Positions 16,876 through 26,407 are shown, counted from the stretch's first letter. The stretch is 51,052 nt of DNA from CAYWGR01 sp964458015 (GCA_964458015.1 CAYWGR010000015.1:1-51052); one strand, 5' to 3'. The notes: generated by a model from the sequence alone, not told the origin. Numbers and translations: made by a program.

Positions 16876-17448
16876 ATGAAGGTCTTCACAACTGGTCAGG
16901 TCGCCAAGATTTGCAAGGTGGCCCCGCGCACCGTCAGTAAGTGGTTCGACTCGGGCCGGCTGAAGGGGTATCGTATCCCCGGATCGCAAGACCGACGCAT
17001 TCCGAGGGAGTATCTCATTAAGTTCCTTAAGGAACATGGGATGCCCTTGGGCGATCTGGAAGATGAAGCGATGGCCAAAGTTCTCATAGTGGCTCAAGAT
17101 CAAGTTTTGATCGAGAACCTAAAACGAGAACTACCCCTCGAACGTTCGTTCAAAGCCGCCGTGGCCGCGAGCGGTTTTGACGCCGGGATTCAAGCTGAGA
17201 GCTTCCATCCCGACTGTATTATCGTGGATTTCTCGATTGGACGCACCGAAGCGCTCCAGATCTGTCAGAATCTGCGCCGCAACAGCGAATTTTCAGAGAT
17301 TATTCTGATCGCTTTGCTGCCTGACGACGGCAGTTCCTTGAGTTTCGACCGATCGAGCATCAACGAGACGTTCAAGAAGCCGTTCGATGCCGCGTTGCTT
17401 GCCGAGCGGATGCGGACGCTGATTGGCGCCAAGAAAGAGCTTGTTTGA
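16876..17448 (+). CDS. Excisionase/MerR-type HTH fused to a degenerate response-regulator receiver domain
   Basis: A protein of 190 residues from ATG 16876 (MKVFTTGQVAKICKVAPRTV), with CGGAG just upstream; an in-frame start 7 codons earlier is less likely. Residues 1-55 are a helix-turn-helix of the excisionase/MerR type (TVSKWFDSGRLKGYRIPG, RRIPREYL). Residues about 67-185 are a CheY-like receiver. The phosphoacceptor-like D118 (CIIVDFSIG) and the lysine K168 (FKKPF) are kept, but the acidic pair after strand 1 is reduced to VAQDQ. Domain order is the reverse of normal response regulators, where the receiver comes first. I believe this protein type is well conserved among planctomycetes, suggesting an important regulatory role. 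No histidine kinase is nearby. Confidence 0.82.
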   Translation: MKVFTTGQVAKICKVAPRTVSKWFDSGRLKGYRIPGSQDRRIPREYLIKFLKEHGMPLGDLEDEAMAKVLIVAQDQVLIENLKRELPLERSFKAAVAASGFDAGIQAESFHPDCIIVDFSIGRTEALQICQNLRRNSEFSEIILIALLPDDGSSLSFDRSSINETFKKPFDAALLAERMRTLIGAKKELV

Positions 17449-17564
17449 GCCCGCGCCTGTCGCGTTCACTCGAACAACGAATAACATACTTTCGCCGATT
17501 CAATTTAACCCGTCGCGGACTGACCCCCGCGACGGATAATTTTTTCTTGAGCGCGGATCTAGTT

Positions 17565-18653
17565 CTACACGCGATAATCGAGAATTGCGTCCATCAGCCG
17601 GTTCGATGCGTCGATGCTTGGAACGCCTTGAACTTGATATAAGACGCCGCCGGGCAAGGCGTGGCGTTTCAGCCGCTCGACAAAGGCTTCGTAAGGGGCA
17701 AAACAGCTAACAGGCACATCGTTTACACGACTTTTCAGTTGATCGATCAACTCGAAAGACGTGGGAAATCCCAAATCGTCGAGCAGCAAGATGGCTTTCA
17801 AACCGCGCAAGGTTGCGGCTGCTTGAAGCAAATGCCGGCCGTTGGCATGGATGTGGATCACGCCGCCGTCGAAGTGGTTCATGATCCGTTCGGCCGGTTC
17901 GCGCCCCCATTGCTCAAAATAGGCCACCGAAGTCATGTGGAACGGATCGAGGCTTTCCGAGACGATCCGGCCGGGCAGCCATTGGGCGAAATTGCTGAAA
18001 GTGCCGCCATCAAGCGACGGGGTATTCTCAAAAAACGTCTCTTGAACGCGAATGTTCAGATCATAGGCAAAATCGATCGCGCGGCGAACCATCTCGGGCT
18101 GCTCGTCCACACTGAGATACGTTTTCGTAGCTCCAAGAAGCTCGAAAATGAAGTTGAGCGAGTCGATGAGAATGAAATGGCTGACGCCCCATTTTTCGTA
18201 GCTTGCTTCAGTGAACAGTTCCAGTTGTCGCACATAAAGCTGCCACCAGGAGTGTTTCGGGTCGAAGCAGAGCCGGTCGAATTCAGACCAATCTTTCAGC
18301 AGAGGCGGGACCATCGAGGAAATCCAGCCGGTGGCCGGATCGGCCATCAACCGCACTTCCGCTCCGAGGATGCCGCCGTACAGCCCTTGGTCGCATTCGC
18401 TGAGATAGGCCGTCGGCATGGAATCGTCGCCAAGGGCGGCACGCTCTTGAAGCAGATTGTCCCAAAACTGGATGCGTTCCGACATGGCTGGATATCCGCA
18501 CGCACCGGGCACATGCGTTTCAGCGAAACGCGCCAACGTTGGGCTTGGCACGGCCGTAGTGGCGAAAATCCGATCCTCAGCGTTACGCGCGTAGAGCAAT
18601 CGCAACCGGCTAAGGGTTTCCTGCAGATTCGATTTATAACGCAGACTATTCAT
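17565..18653 (-). CDS. Uroporphyrinogen-decarboxylase-like (URO-D/MtaA superfamily) protein
   Basis: A protein of 362 residues from ATG 18653 (MNSLRYKSNLQETLSRL). The layout fits the URO-D/CmuA/MtaA barrel: RIQFWDNLLQERAALGDDSMP, ILGAEVRLMADPATGWISS, DWSEFDRLCFDPKHSWWQLY, then YLSVDEQPEMVRRAIDFAYDLN and FDGGVIHIHANGRHLLQAAA. These secreted-glycan-operon relatives are not true haem enzymes, and the substrate is unknown. There is no signal peptide, so it should be cytoplasmic. It follows the GH89 gene by 23 bases and is the last gene of a minus-strand unit with GH20 and GH89, so a role in metabolising released amino sugars or a methyl/carboxyl substituent is an inference only. Confidence 0.65.
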   Translation of the reverse strand: MNSLRYKSNLQETLSRLRLLYARNAEDRIFATTAVPSPTLARFAETHVPGACGYPAMSERIQFWDNLLQERAALGDDSMPTAYLSECDQGLYGGILGAEVRLMADPATGWISSMVPPLLKDWSEFDRLCFDPKHSWWQLYVRQLELFTEASYEKWGVSHFILIDSLNFIFELLGATKTYLSVDEQPEMVRRAIDFAYDLNIRVQETFFENTPSLDGGTFSNFAQWLPGRIVSESLDPFHMTSVAYFEQWGREPAERIMNHFDGGVIHIHANGRHLLQAAATLRGLKAILLLDDLGFPTSFELIDQLKSRVNDVPVSCFAPYEAFVERLKRHALPGGVLYQVQGVPSIDASNRLMDAILDYRV

Positions 18654-18676
18654 GGGCGAGTGTTCTATTGCTGGTG

Positions 18677-20873
18677 TTACTTCTGACTGACGAACTTGCC
18701 ATACTTTTCCCACAACTGGCGGGAGATGGCCACGGTATCGCCTTGGGCCTCGGCCGGATAGGCATCGGTTTGATGAGTCCACTGGTCTTCCCAATCACGA
18801 ACTGTGCGTTGAAAACCTTCGGTGTCCAGGGGTTTGCCTTCGGCCAGAGAGCGGTTCAGCGATTCAAAGAACATCTTCCAGCGTGGCAAGTAGAAGCCGG
18901 TGAGCATCCCAGACCACTCCCGACGCGAGTATTCATGCAAGCAACCGTCGCGCGGACCCCAGAGGGTGACGAGTGTTCGGGCATTCCACTCGTAGAGCTT
19001 TTTTTCCGTGTCATCGGTTGCCCAGCGTTTGGCATCTGATAACCAACGGCCTAAAAGGAACTCGTTTCGGGTGGCTAGTAGTGAATCCAGATCGCGGATC
19101 AGTTGTAGATATTGATCGCTTCGTTCGGCGAGTGCCCGATGATCTTTTTGTTCATAGGCCAGGAATATTTGGTGACGCAATCGTGCTGCATGGTTGGACA
19201 GCACTTGTCGGCTGACATGGGCCAGATCGAATCGGTAAGTATCGACGTGCGACAACTCGGGCGCACAGGCAAGCAAATGATCCCATGCCTCGGCAAGCTG
19301 GGCGTTGCTGTAGCTAACGAAGTTGGCCTCGTGGGCGGCCTTCGAGTCGATCAGCATGGGGCGATCGCAGATGGCGGAGTCGAGTCGGGCTGGAGAACGA
19401 TAGGCTGTGACTAGAAGCGGCCGGGGGCAATGCACCATAACGAGCTTGCACGTAGTCGCGAATCCATGCAGGAATGGCAGGCACTTCGGTTCGCCATGCC
19501 ATTTCGCTCAGAAACTGGTTGACCACCGGGTTGTAGCCCAACCCTTCGTTGACCAGACCGATGCCGGCAAGCTTGCCGCGTTGGGGGCTGGTCATTGCTT
19601 CGTGAAGATTTGCAGCCAGTTGCGGCAGGCCGCCATGAAGGCTTACCACGTCGCCATAGTCTTGAATAATGTTCCAAATCCACGGCTTCCCGTAGAACGC
19701 TTCCGTTTTGTTCCAAACAGGCATATTTTCGCAAGCGAGATCGAGGAGAATCATGCGGTCGTCGGGCACGGCGTCGAGAAGAGCCTTGGCCTGGGGCCGT
19801 TCCCAGAACTTAGGGGCATTGACGAAAATCCAACCTTGCATGACCCATTTGGCCTGCGGATCGCCTGCTTTCATTGCCGCAAAAACCGCCTTGCCCATCG
19901 AGGCGAGGAACGCTGGATCATTACTGGGAGGAGGCATTTCGATGAACGTATCCGAGGCATAGAGATGGTCGGTTCCGAACTGGCGAGTTTGTTCCTCGAT
20001 GAACCGCTTTCCAATCTCCGCGAACATCGGGTCTTGCGGACTAAGGAAATGCGTTGGCGGAAAACCGCACCAGGATGGCAACTGTTGCAGCTTCACTTGA
20101 GGGAACCGTTTGCCGAGGGCCGATGGTACATGGCCGGTAAAACCTTGCAAGACGGGCGTCATGCCCAGCTCACGTTCGCGGGCGACGATTTTCTTTTGGA
20201 GTTCCAGATGACTATCGATCCAGCGGTTTGGAAGAGGGCCTCCCCAACCGTCAATACAGCCCATCCAGCCGAACGGCAAAAAAGCCGGGCCTACAAAAAA
20301 TGCGTTCAGTTCCTGATCGCTTAGCCCTAGATCATGGTAGACCTTGCGCCAAATCGCCTCCTGGCCGGTTACCGAGAGCGGCATGTTGACGCCATGCAAG
20401 GCCATCCAGTCGATCAGCCGCTCCCACTGCGGCCAGTTCCACCAGGCGAGGTTGTAGCTGAACACGCAAAAATTCAAGTAATAGCGATGTTTCCATGGAC
20501 TAACGCGACGGACCTTTTCCGGTACGGTGGGAAGAATCTCGGGCAAAGCGAGATTGTTGCCCCACAGCGATACGTGGCAATGTGCATAGTGATTCAGATA
20601 CCAGTTCCAGCCCGAGGCGATGGCCACGCCGCTGGAGCCGCGAACGACGATTTTACCATCGCGGCTTTCCAGCTCGAAAACGTCGCGGCCGGCGTCGGCC
20701 GGGATTGTTTCCAACACGAACTGGCCGGCCTTGGCCGGTACAAGCCTCTCGATGATTCCTCGCGCCGATTCCATAGGCGATGCGGCTTGTGCGGAGAAGG
20801 CTATTGCGACAAATGTCTGCACGAGGGTAGTTATTAATAGCTGTGGAGAATGTAACTTCAATAACTTAAACAT
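18677..20873 (-). pseudogene. GH89 alpha-N-acetylglucosaminidase, frameshifted
   Basis: Two overlapping frames together make one NAGLU-type protein. The 5' part (20873 down to about 19428; MFKLLKLHSPQLLITTLVQ with a signal peptide) contains both catalytic glutamates: E312 in YASDTFIEMPPPSND and E443 in GIGLVNEGLGYNPVVNQF, close to human NAGLU E316 and E446. After ARYGALPP the frame runs into an unrelated tail ending at 19314. The family sequence resumes in another frame (LLVTAYRSPARLDSAICDRP) and runs to 18677 with the typical helical C-terminal domain. The break falls at a run of five G on the plus strand (19423-19427). About 8 family residues also seem missing there, suggesting a small deletion and not only a homopolymer error. 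The enzyme would remove terminal alpha-GlcNAc, for example from heparan-like or mucin-like glycans. Confidence 0.85.
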
Positions 20874-20928
20874 GAGTAGATATCCATGAGTATTGAAAAA
20901 CTAGTGCAAAACAGATGTTATTGTTTTT

Positions 20929-23001
20929 TCACGGAAGGGCCAGTCCTAGTTCACTCGGTTTCGGCAACGGTGCTCCGGCTTCGACCTTCTTGCGGGCATC
21001 GGCGATTCTGGCTACCAGATCATCGTACCGCTTTGCCACGGCGACATACTGATTCATTGTTCGATCCAGAGCATAGGGTTTGCTTTCGCTGTGCCAGATT
21101 CTGGCGAATTCCTTGCCAAGGGTCTCGTGGGCGTCGCGATTTCGGCGGACGAGTTGTTCGGCCTTGGCCAGTTTCGCCAGTTTGTTATCCTTCCCAATTG
21201 CGTTGATCGCTTCCGTATACGTTTGGGCTGCTTCCAGGCCATCGAGCATTCGTTGGCCGATCAATTCTATCCGATGCGCCCCCAACAAGAAGGCATCTAG
21301 TAGATCGCCGTTGACGACAGATCCCTTCTTACAGGCTTCCAAGTGTTGGATTGCCGGCCGAACCAGCGCCAACAATGGATCAACTTGTTCGTGGATGTTT
21401 GCACGGCTTGTTTTGGGGGCAAAATCGTCCTGCCAGAAGCGGGAATTCTGCAAGCCCTGGGGCCAATTCTGTGCATTGCCCGTATTCACTACAGGCAAAC
21501 GATGCACCTTGGTCAGTAATTCGATAGCCTGGCCGAAGTGGCTGCCTTTTTCGCCGAATAGGACTGCGCCGATACGGCGATTGAAGTCGTCGGGTTTTGT
21601 AACTGCGGCGTTCCATGCGCACTCAGCGCCCCACGCATATCCATGCCAGAGCGGCGCACGAAGTGTTCCTGCATCGTCCTTCCACTCGGTATTGATCATA
21701 CCGAGCGCGTGATGTTTTACACCGTCGCGAACGAAATTTTGGATGTTAACGGTGGCGTTGCCGAAGTCGGGAAGAATTCGCGACCAATCGTCCACGCCGG
21801 GACATACGAAGAACTCATATCCTAAATTGGTGAAGGGGATGATTTGCCCCTCGAAGTTTGCCCGCGGATCGTATGCCCAGGTGAGCATGATGGTATCTTT
21901 AGGGATCTGGGCAAGCTTATCGGGATGTTGGATGATAATGTCGCCCCACATCATCATGCGTTTATTGTATTTGTTTTTCAGGATATCATGGATGCGGCGC
22001 AAGTGCTGAACGTAAACGGCGCCCTCGCCATTTTGTTTGACCAACTCTTTCGCGGGGCCGTTGGTATCTTTAAGGCCCTGCGTCTCATCGCAACATACAT
22101 TAAACCAAGGAAACGGCAATAGCGGCGCAACATCGGAATAAAGCTCGTCGAGCAATTTGTATGTTTCCTCCTTGGCGGGAGAAAGGATGTCGGCCGTCTC
22201 ACGGACATCGGCGTATTCAGGATGACTCAATATGTTCGATGAGTGTCCGAATGACTGTTGGCAACCGAGAATTTCCATGTGCCGCGGTTTAGCGTATTCG
22301 ACCAGGGCCTTCAACTCCGCGGGCATGAGTGAACCATCCTTGGGCCCGATATTCGGATGTTTCGAAAAAGCATATTGGTACTCCATGTAATAGGTGAACA
22401 TGTTCATTTTGAACGCTGTTCCCAGATCGATTTCCCGCTTGAGGGTATCGAGTGTGGCACTGGGGCCGCGCGTCATGTCGTCTTGAAAGGCTCTCCATGT
22501 AAGCGAAGGCCAATCGGAGATGCTCAGGCAAGGAAAAGCGTTTCCACGGCGGTTGGCTCGTATCAATTGGCAAAGCGTTTGTATGCCGTGAGCTAAACCG
22601 ATCTCACTTGGCGCAAAACAAACCACCTCGTCGGACTGCACATTGAGGAGATAATCCTCTGTTGCGGCATGTTCCCGAAAAATTGGCTTGGATGGCACAA
22701 TACCGGGTTGGCAGGAAAGCCTTAGCCATTGCATATTGCCCGAGATATCGCGCACTTCCGGCATTTCCAGGCCGGCCAGCCGCAATTCCTCTCCAAGCTG
22801 ACGGGCCAATAGTTTTGCGGATGTAGCCGGCGTCTCTAGCACGAGCTTGCGTTCAAGAGAGAAAGTGCCTTGTCGCAGTTCAACACGCTTGGGAAAGGGC
22901 ACAAGTCGCAATGCCGAGACATCTTCGGCGGTTACCGTCTGGATGCAGCCTAGGCCAAAAATAACTATGAACATGATTATCCAATTACGGAGCCAATTCA
23001 T
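20929..23001 (-). CDS. Secreted GH20-type beta-N-acetylhexosaminidase
   Basis: A protein of 690 residues. Start at ATG 23001 (MNWLRNWIIMFIVIFGL) because GGGAGG lies 7 bases upstream. The signal peptide probably ends at VTA-ED. Residues about 30-155 are the GH20 N-terminal domain (LRLVPFPKRVELRQGTF; LAHGIQTLCQLI). The barrel begins at about 160 (SISDWPSLTWRAFQDDMTRG). The catalytic Asp-Glu pair is D305-E306 in FNVCCDETQGL, where most members read GGDE. Other blocks are MMMWGDIIIQHP and a Trp-rich HGYAWGAECAW. The last 180 residues are helical. The enzyme would hydrolyse terminal beta-linked GlcNAc/GalNAc. It is followed 55 bases later by the GH89 gene in the same direction. A likely AraC target is 180-210 bases upstream. 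Confidence 0.85.
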   Translation of the reverse strand: MNWLRNWIIMFIVIFGLGCIQTVTAEDVSALRLVPFPKRVELRQGTFSLERKLVLETPATSAKLLARQLGEELRLAGLEMPEVRDISGNMQWLRLSCQPGIVPSKPIFREHAATEDYLLNVQSDEVVCFAPSEIGLAHGIQTLCQLIRANRRGNAFPCLSISDWPSLTWRAFQDDMTRGPSATLDTLKREIDLGTAFKMNMFTYYMEYQYAFSKHPNIGPKDGSLMPAELKALVEYAKPRHMEILGCQQSFGHSSNILSHPEYADVRETADILSPAKEETYKLLDELYSDVAPLLPFPWFNVCCDETQGLKDTNGPAKELVKQNGEGAVYVQHLRRIHDILKNKYNKRMMMWGDIIIQHPDKLAQIPKDTIMLTWAYDPRANFEGQIIPFTNLGYEFFVCPGVDDWSRILPDFGNATVNIQNFVRDGVKHHALGMINTEWKDDAGTLRAPLWHGYAWGAECAWNAAVTKPDDFNRRIGAVLFGEKGSHFGQAIELLTKVHRLPVVNTGNAQNWPQGLQNSRFWQDDFAPKTSRANIHEQVDPLLALVRPAIQHLEACKKGSVVNGDLLDAFLLGAHRIELIGQRMLDGLEAAQTYTEAINAIGKDNKLAKLAKAEQLVRRNRDAHETLGKEFARIWHSESKPYALDRTMNQYVAVAKRYDDLVARIADARKKVEAGAPLPKPSELGLALP

Positions 23002-23415
23002 AAGACAACCTCCCATCGTTGCAATAGGGAATCGTGGCGGGATATTTGGAATACAATGCCCTTGAATGGATGGCGTAATAAGCTCGTTGGCTTTCTACGC
23101 TGATCCAACAGGGGAGTTTCCTATTCCAGAAAGGATCGAAACATCAGAAGTTGAACATAGCCGATCGGCCGAGACGATGCGTCGCAATTTGGCTGCGTTT
23201 TGTCGCAATTACCGTTGCATTTATGCGATATTGCGTGCGATAAATTTTCTGACAACAAGCAAGATTGAGAGAATCGCAGGAACTTCAGGCAGCAAACTCT
23301 ATGCTGTATTCTGAATCAGGAATTCCGGAACGAGATGAATTGATCTTGCTAGACGCTTGAAGTCACAAAGGTTAGGCGGGAATCCTTTGACCATGAAATG
23401 TTTGGAAGTGTTGGG
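23002..23415 (-). promoter_or_regulatory. Regulatory region with 21-bp-spaced direct repeats upstream of the GH20-GH89 unit
   Basis: About 410 bases between the AraC regulator and the GH20 gene, both minus strand. GTCGCAATT occurs at 23181-23189 and again at 23202-23210, exactly 21 bases apart, the two-helical-turn spacing typical of AraC/XylS half-sites. TGCGATA also repeats at 23224-23230 and 23236-23242. No convincing gene is present; an 82-codon plus-strand frame here has no recognisable features. The binding by the neighbouring AraC protein is inferred. Confidence 0.45.
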
Positions 23416-24246
23416 TCATGACTTTCTTGGAACATGCAATAGCTGGTAGTCGGGTCCGGCCTGGCGGTCTTCAGTGGGGGTGCAACCGAAAGCTTGGTTG
23501 TAGTCGCGCGACAGTTCCTGGACGCGGCTGTAACCTATGCGCAAGGCGATCTCGGTCATCGTCAGCCGAGAATGTTGCACTAATCCCCGCGCGTAGCTGA
23601 GACGCATTTCTTTGACCCGCTTCATGGGCGAAACGCCGACTGCCAGACGGCATGCTTGCACGATAGCGTGGCGGCTTTGGCCGGTGAGCGACTGGAGGAA
23701 ACGAAGATCGATGGGCTGGCTAAGGTCTTCGCGCAATTTTGCTTCGATTTCCCACCAAAGATGCGTGCTTGCGTCTGCACGATGCAATGCCGAGGTTAAG
23801 GGCGCCGCTTCAAGGAGGTCGAGCAACCTTGCAAAAACACGGATATGCCGGGCTAGGGGCATGGTGTTGGCATCGCACCATGCGTCGAGCAATGCTTGGA
23901 ATCGCGATTTCATGGTCGAACTCGCCTGCCACACACGTTGTTCAAACGGCGGCGGCGATAACCGAATGGCCATGAAATTGACCGTGAGAAAACTCCATGG
24001 TGCTTTCAGTATCCGGCCTTCGACGGCTTCATTTTCGTAGTACCAAACAGCCGTGCCAGGCGTTAAATGCTGGATTTGTCCATTGACCTGTTGTTCTACT
24101 TCGCCTTGCAGGACGAGGTGAATCAAGTGGCTCGGCAGGCTGGGAGCGTGGAACGTGCCGGTTCGTGGGCGCGTTATTTGGTCAACCAGCATGACGCCTT
24201 GAATCAAACCGCCCTCGATAGATGGCAACTTGAGCGAAGGTTTCAT
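23416..24246 (-). CDS. AraC-family transcriptional regulator
   Basis: A protein of 276 residues from ATG 24246 (MKPSLKLPSIEGGLIQG) with GAGG six bases upstream. The N-terminal half is a cupin-like sensor domain (PSHLIHLVLQGEVEQQVNG, LTPGTAVWYYENEAVEG). The last 100 residues hold the two AraC helix-turn-helix motifs (IDLRFLQSLTGQSRHAIVQAC and LTMTEIALRIGYSRVQELSRDY). It is encoded upstream of and in the same direction as GH20-GH89-URO-D, so a sugar-responsive activator of that unit is the natural inference; the inducer is unknown. Confidence 0.88.
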   Translation of the reverse strand: MKPSLKLPSIEGGLIQGVMLVDQITRPRTGTFHAPSLPSHLIHLVLQGEVEQQVNGQIQHLTPGTAVWYYENEAVEGRILKAPWSFLTVNFMAIRLSPPPFEQRVWQASSTMKSRFQALLDAWCDANTMPLARHIRVFARLLDLLEAAPLTSALHRADASTHLWWEIEAKLREDLSQPIDLRFLQSLTGQSRHAIVQACRLAVGVSPMKRVKEMRLSYARGLVQHSRLTMTEIALRIGYSRVQELSRDYNQAFGCTPTEDRQAGPDYQLLHVPRKS

Positions 24247-24337
24247 GGATGTCCTCGAAGAAAGTGGCAGCGAGGGTGTTCCGCCATTATAGCAGCCGTT
24301 GGGAATGCCTGCACCCCGGGGCTTGGGCGATGCAGGG

Positions 24338-24433
24338 CTGATCAGTTTTCTGTAGGGAGGGACGAGCGAAGCGATGGCCCGCCTGGAATCTCTCGCAAAA
24401 TGGCGGGCCATCGCTTCGCTTGACCCGCCCTAC
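24338..24433. repeat. Dispersed palindromic repeat, copy A
   Basis: Perfect 19-bp inverted arms at 24365-24383 (AGCGAAGCGATGGCCCGCC) and 24402-24420, with an 18-base loop, flanked by further shared sequence (GATCAGTTTTCTGTAGGG on the left and GACCCGCCCTACGG on the right). Related copies lie at 34141-34216 and 44977-45022. It sits in the 312-base region between the divergent AraC and GT39 genes. The short string GGGCGATGCAGG also recurs at about 24326 and 24468, flanking the element. Confidence 0.75.
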
Positions 24434-24558
24434 GGTTTTTTCATAGTTAACAATTCCTCGGCCCTGTTGGGCGATGCAGGCCGGCGGGTAAGGATGTTTG
24501 CCCTTTTTGGCATGTCGATTGGCTAGCGTCCGGGGCATTTCTGCGCTAGAATCAACGT

Positions 24559-26373
24559 ATGTCTACTAAGTATTATGGCCCGATTCTGATTGCCTTGGCA
24601 GCAACGGTTGCGACACTGGCGACGCTTGCGCCGGACGGCGCGGGGCCTGGCGTCACCTGTGACGAGTTGTATCACGTTTATCAAGGCAAGCAGCTTGTTA
24701 CAGCGTTGCGGCAGCAAGGTTTTGGTTTCTTGACGACGGCCAACATCGACCATAATTTTAATTGGCAGCCCGGTGGACCGCCGGTTCAAGCTCCCTTGGG
24801 CTATTGGATTTTGGGCAGCACGCATTGGTTGTTTGATCCCGCACCTGATGATCCGTCGGTTATTTCGATAGCAGCCGCCCGATTTGCTCCGGCTTTGGCG
24901 TTTACGTTGTTGGTTCTTTTAGTGGGAATCTGGACGATACAACGTGAAGGGGCGCTGGCGGGTACGGTGGCTGCTGCGGCGACGGCGTTGACGCCTCGAC
25001 TGTTCGGGCATGCCCATCTTGCTTCGCTCGATATGTTGACCGCGTTTTTTTTCACGGCGGCGGTGTTGGCTGCCGCCGAGGCGGTGCGGCGCGAGCGTCT
25101 TGGAGCGTATGCGATTGCCGGCATTGTTTGGGGGCTGGCGATCCTTGTGCGATTGCATGGTCTGTTGGCTGCGCCGCCTATTGTTTTGTGGTTTTTATGG
25201 CGATTGCGACGCAAGGCGTTGCTGCCGTCGTTGGTTTGGTTTACATCGGGCGTCGTCACGGTGTTGGCGGGCTGGCCGTGGCTTTGGTTGGATCCAGTGG
25301 GACGGTTTCATCAATACTTGTCGAGCGGAACGGGCCGGCAAGCGTTACATACGTTTTATCTGGGGCAAATTTGGGCCGACCGAGATGTGCCGTGGCATTA
25401 TCCCTGGGTGATGATGGCCGTTACGGTGCCTGTTGGGTTTCTGATCCTAGGAGGAATCGGCCTTTGGGTGCGTTGCCTAAGTCCTCTTTCTCTTTGGGAG
25501 AAAACTTGGGGGTGGATGAGACGAAGAGAGAAAAGTGCAATCCAAGAAGATGCATGTCGCCCTCACCCCCGGCCCCTCTCCCGCTTGCGGGCGAGGGGAG
25601 ACGTGAAGGACACCGGCAAAACGTCGGCGTTGTCCCTCTCCAGCAAGCGGGCGAGGGGAGACATTGCCTCTAACGTACTTTCGCCAACTAGTGCTAGTTT
25701 GCCAGACGAGGGAATTTTGTTGGCTGCGGTGATGGTCTTTGTCTTGTGTGTTTTTTCCTGGCCTGGGACGCCGGTTTATGATGGGGTTCGATTGTTCCTG
25801 ATGGTTTTTCCGCTTTGGGCAATCTGGGCGGGGGTTGGGGCACGCCGGGTCATGGAAATGTCGGTCTTCATGTCGAAGCCTTCTTGGTTGCGGCACGCGG
25901 CTTTGGCTTTGTTTGTGGCGATGCAGGGGATCGGGTTGCTGATCTGCTGCCCTTGCCATCTGAGTTATTACAATCTGATGGCCGGCGGCTTGGCGGGTGC
26001 GGAGCGGCTTGGTTTTGAAGTGACCTATTGGGGCGACACGATCCGAGAGCCGATGCTGGCCGAGGCGGTGCGTCGGTCGCCCGAGGGGCCGATTCTGTTT
26101 GCCCCCAATTTGGCGCCCTTTCAGGCCCCGGCGGTGTCGATTAGCTCGCCTTCGCTACGAGAAGCGGGTTTAGCACTGGTCGGTTTTGATCGTTCGTCGC
26201 TCCAAACGGCAAAAAAAGGCCGCTATGCGGTTGTTTATCACCGTCGAGCCGATCTTCCCTCTATCGAATGTTTACTGAAGCAGGGCAGAGTGGTGTCGGA
26301 ATACGAAATGCAGGGGGTGTGGTTGGCACGGTTGCTGGAATTGCCTACCCCCCTCGACGTTCCGGCCCAGTAA
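24559..26373 (+). CDS. GT39-type polytopic membrane glycosyltransferase
   Basis: A protein of 604 residues with about ten hydrophobic segments. The N-terminus MSTKYYGPILIALAATVATLA is the first membrane helix; it is followed by an external loop with the acidic DE motif (GVTCDELYHVYQGKQL) typical of dolichyl-/polyprenyl-phosphate-sugar dependent transferases (GT39/ArnT/PMT superfamily). Further family features are LTPRLFGHAHLASLDMLTAFFF and WGLAILVRLHGLL. Such enzymes transfer sugar from a lipid carrier to a protein or lipid outside the membrane. Residues about 308-375 are an odd hydrophilic Arg/Ser/Pro-rich insert derived from a palindromic DNA repeat. The neighbouring prenyl synthase gene starts 34 bases later, which fits a lipid-linked sugar role. 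The acceptor is unknown. Confidence 0.78.
   Translation: MSTKYYGPILIALAATVATLATLAPDGAGPGVTCDELYHVYQGKQLVTALRQQGFGFLTTANIDHNFNWQPGGPPVQAPLGYWILGSTHWLFDPAPDDPSVISIAAARFAPALAFTLLVLLVGIWTIQREGALAGTVAAAATALTPRLFGHAHLASLDMLTAFFFTAAVLAAAEAVRRERLGAYAIAGIVWGLAILVRLHGLLAAPPIVLWFLWRLRRKALLPSLVWFTSGVVTVLAGWPWLWLDPVGRFHQYLSSGTGRQALHTFYLGQIWADRDVPWHYPWVMMAVTVPVGFLILGGIGLWVRCLSPLSLWEKTWGWMRRREKSAIQEDACRPHPRPLSRLRARGDVKDTGKTSALSLSSKRARGDIASNVLSPTSASLPDEGILLAAVMVFVLCVFSWPGTPVYDGVRLFLMVFPLWAIWAGVGARRVMEMSVFMSKPSWLRHAALALFVAMQGIGLLICCPCHLSYYNLMAGGLAGAERLGFEVTYWGDTIREPMLAEAVRRSPEGPILFAPNLAPFQAPAVSISSPSLREAGLALVGFDRSSLQTAKKGRYAVVYHRRADLPSIECLLKQGRVVSEYEMQGVWLARLLELPTPLDVPAQ
25574..25662. repeat. Palindromic repeat pair inside the GT39 coding sequence
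   Basis: Two related 29-base units start exactly 60 bases apart (25574-25602 and 25634-25662). Both have CCCTCTCC at one end and GCGGGCGAGGGGAGAC at the other, and each can fold on itself. They are read in frame as RARGD-type peptides. Because the spacing is a multiple of three, the host frame is kept open. Confidence 0.7.
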
Positions 26374-26407
26374 AGTAGAATTGATGGATTACCCTGAAAG
26401 GGCAACG

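Noticed and set aside
16300..16880. RNase P RNA, tmRNA, SRP RNA, 6S RNA or a group II intron
   Set aside because: None of the conserved cores (for example the RNase P GAGGAAAGTCC block or a group II domain V) could be found; only generic hairpins are present.
23066..23314. An 82-codon plus-strand frame between the AraC and GH20 genes
   Set aside because: It covers the presumed promoter and operator region and has no recognisable features.
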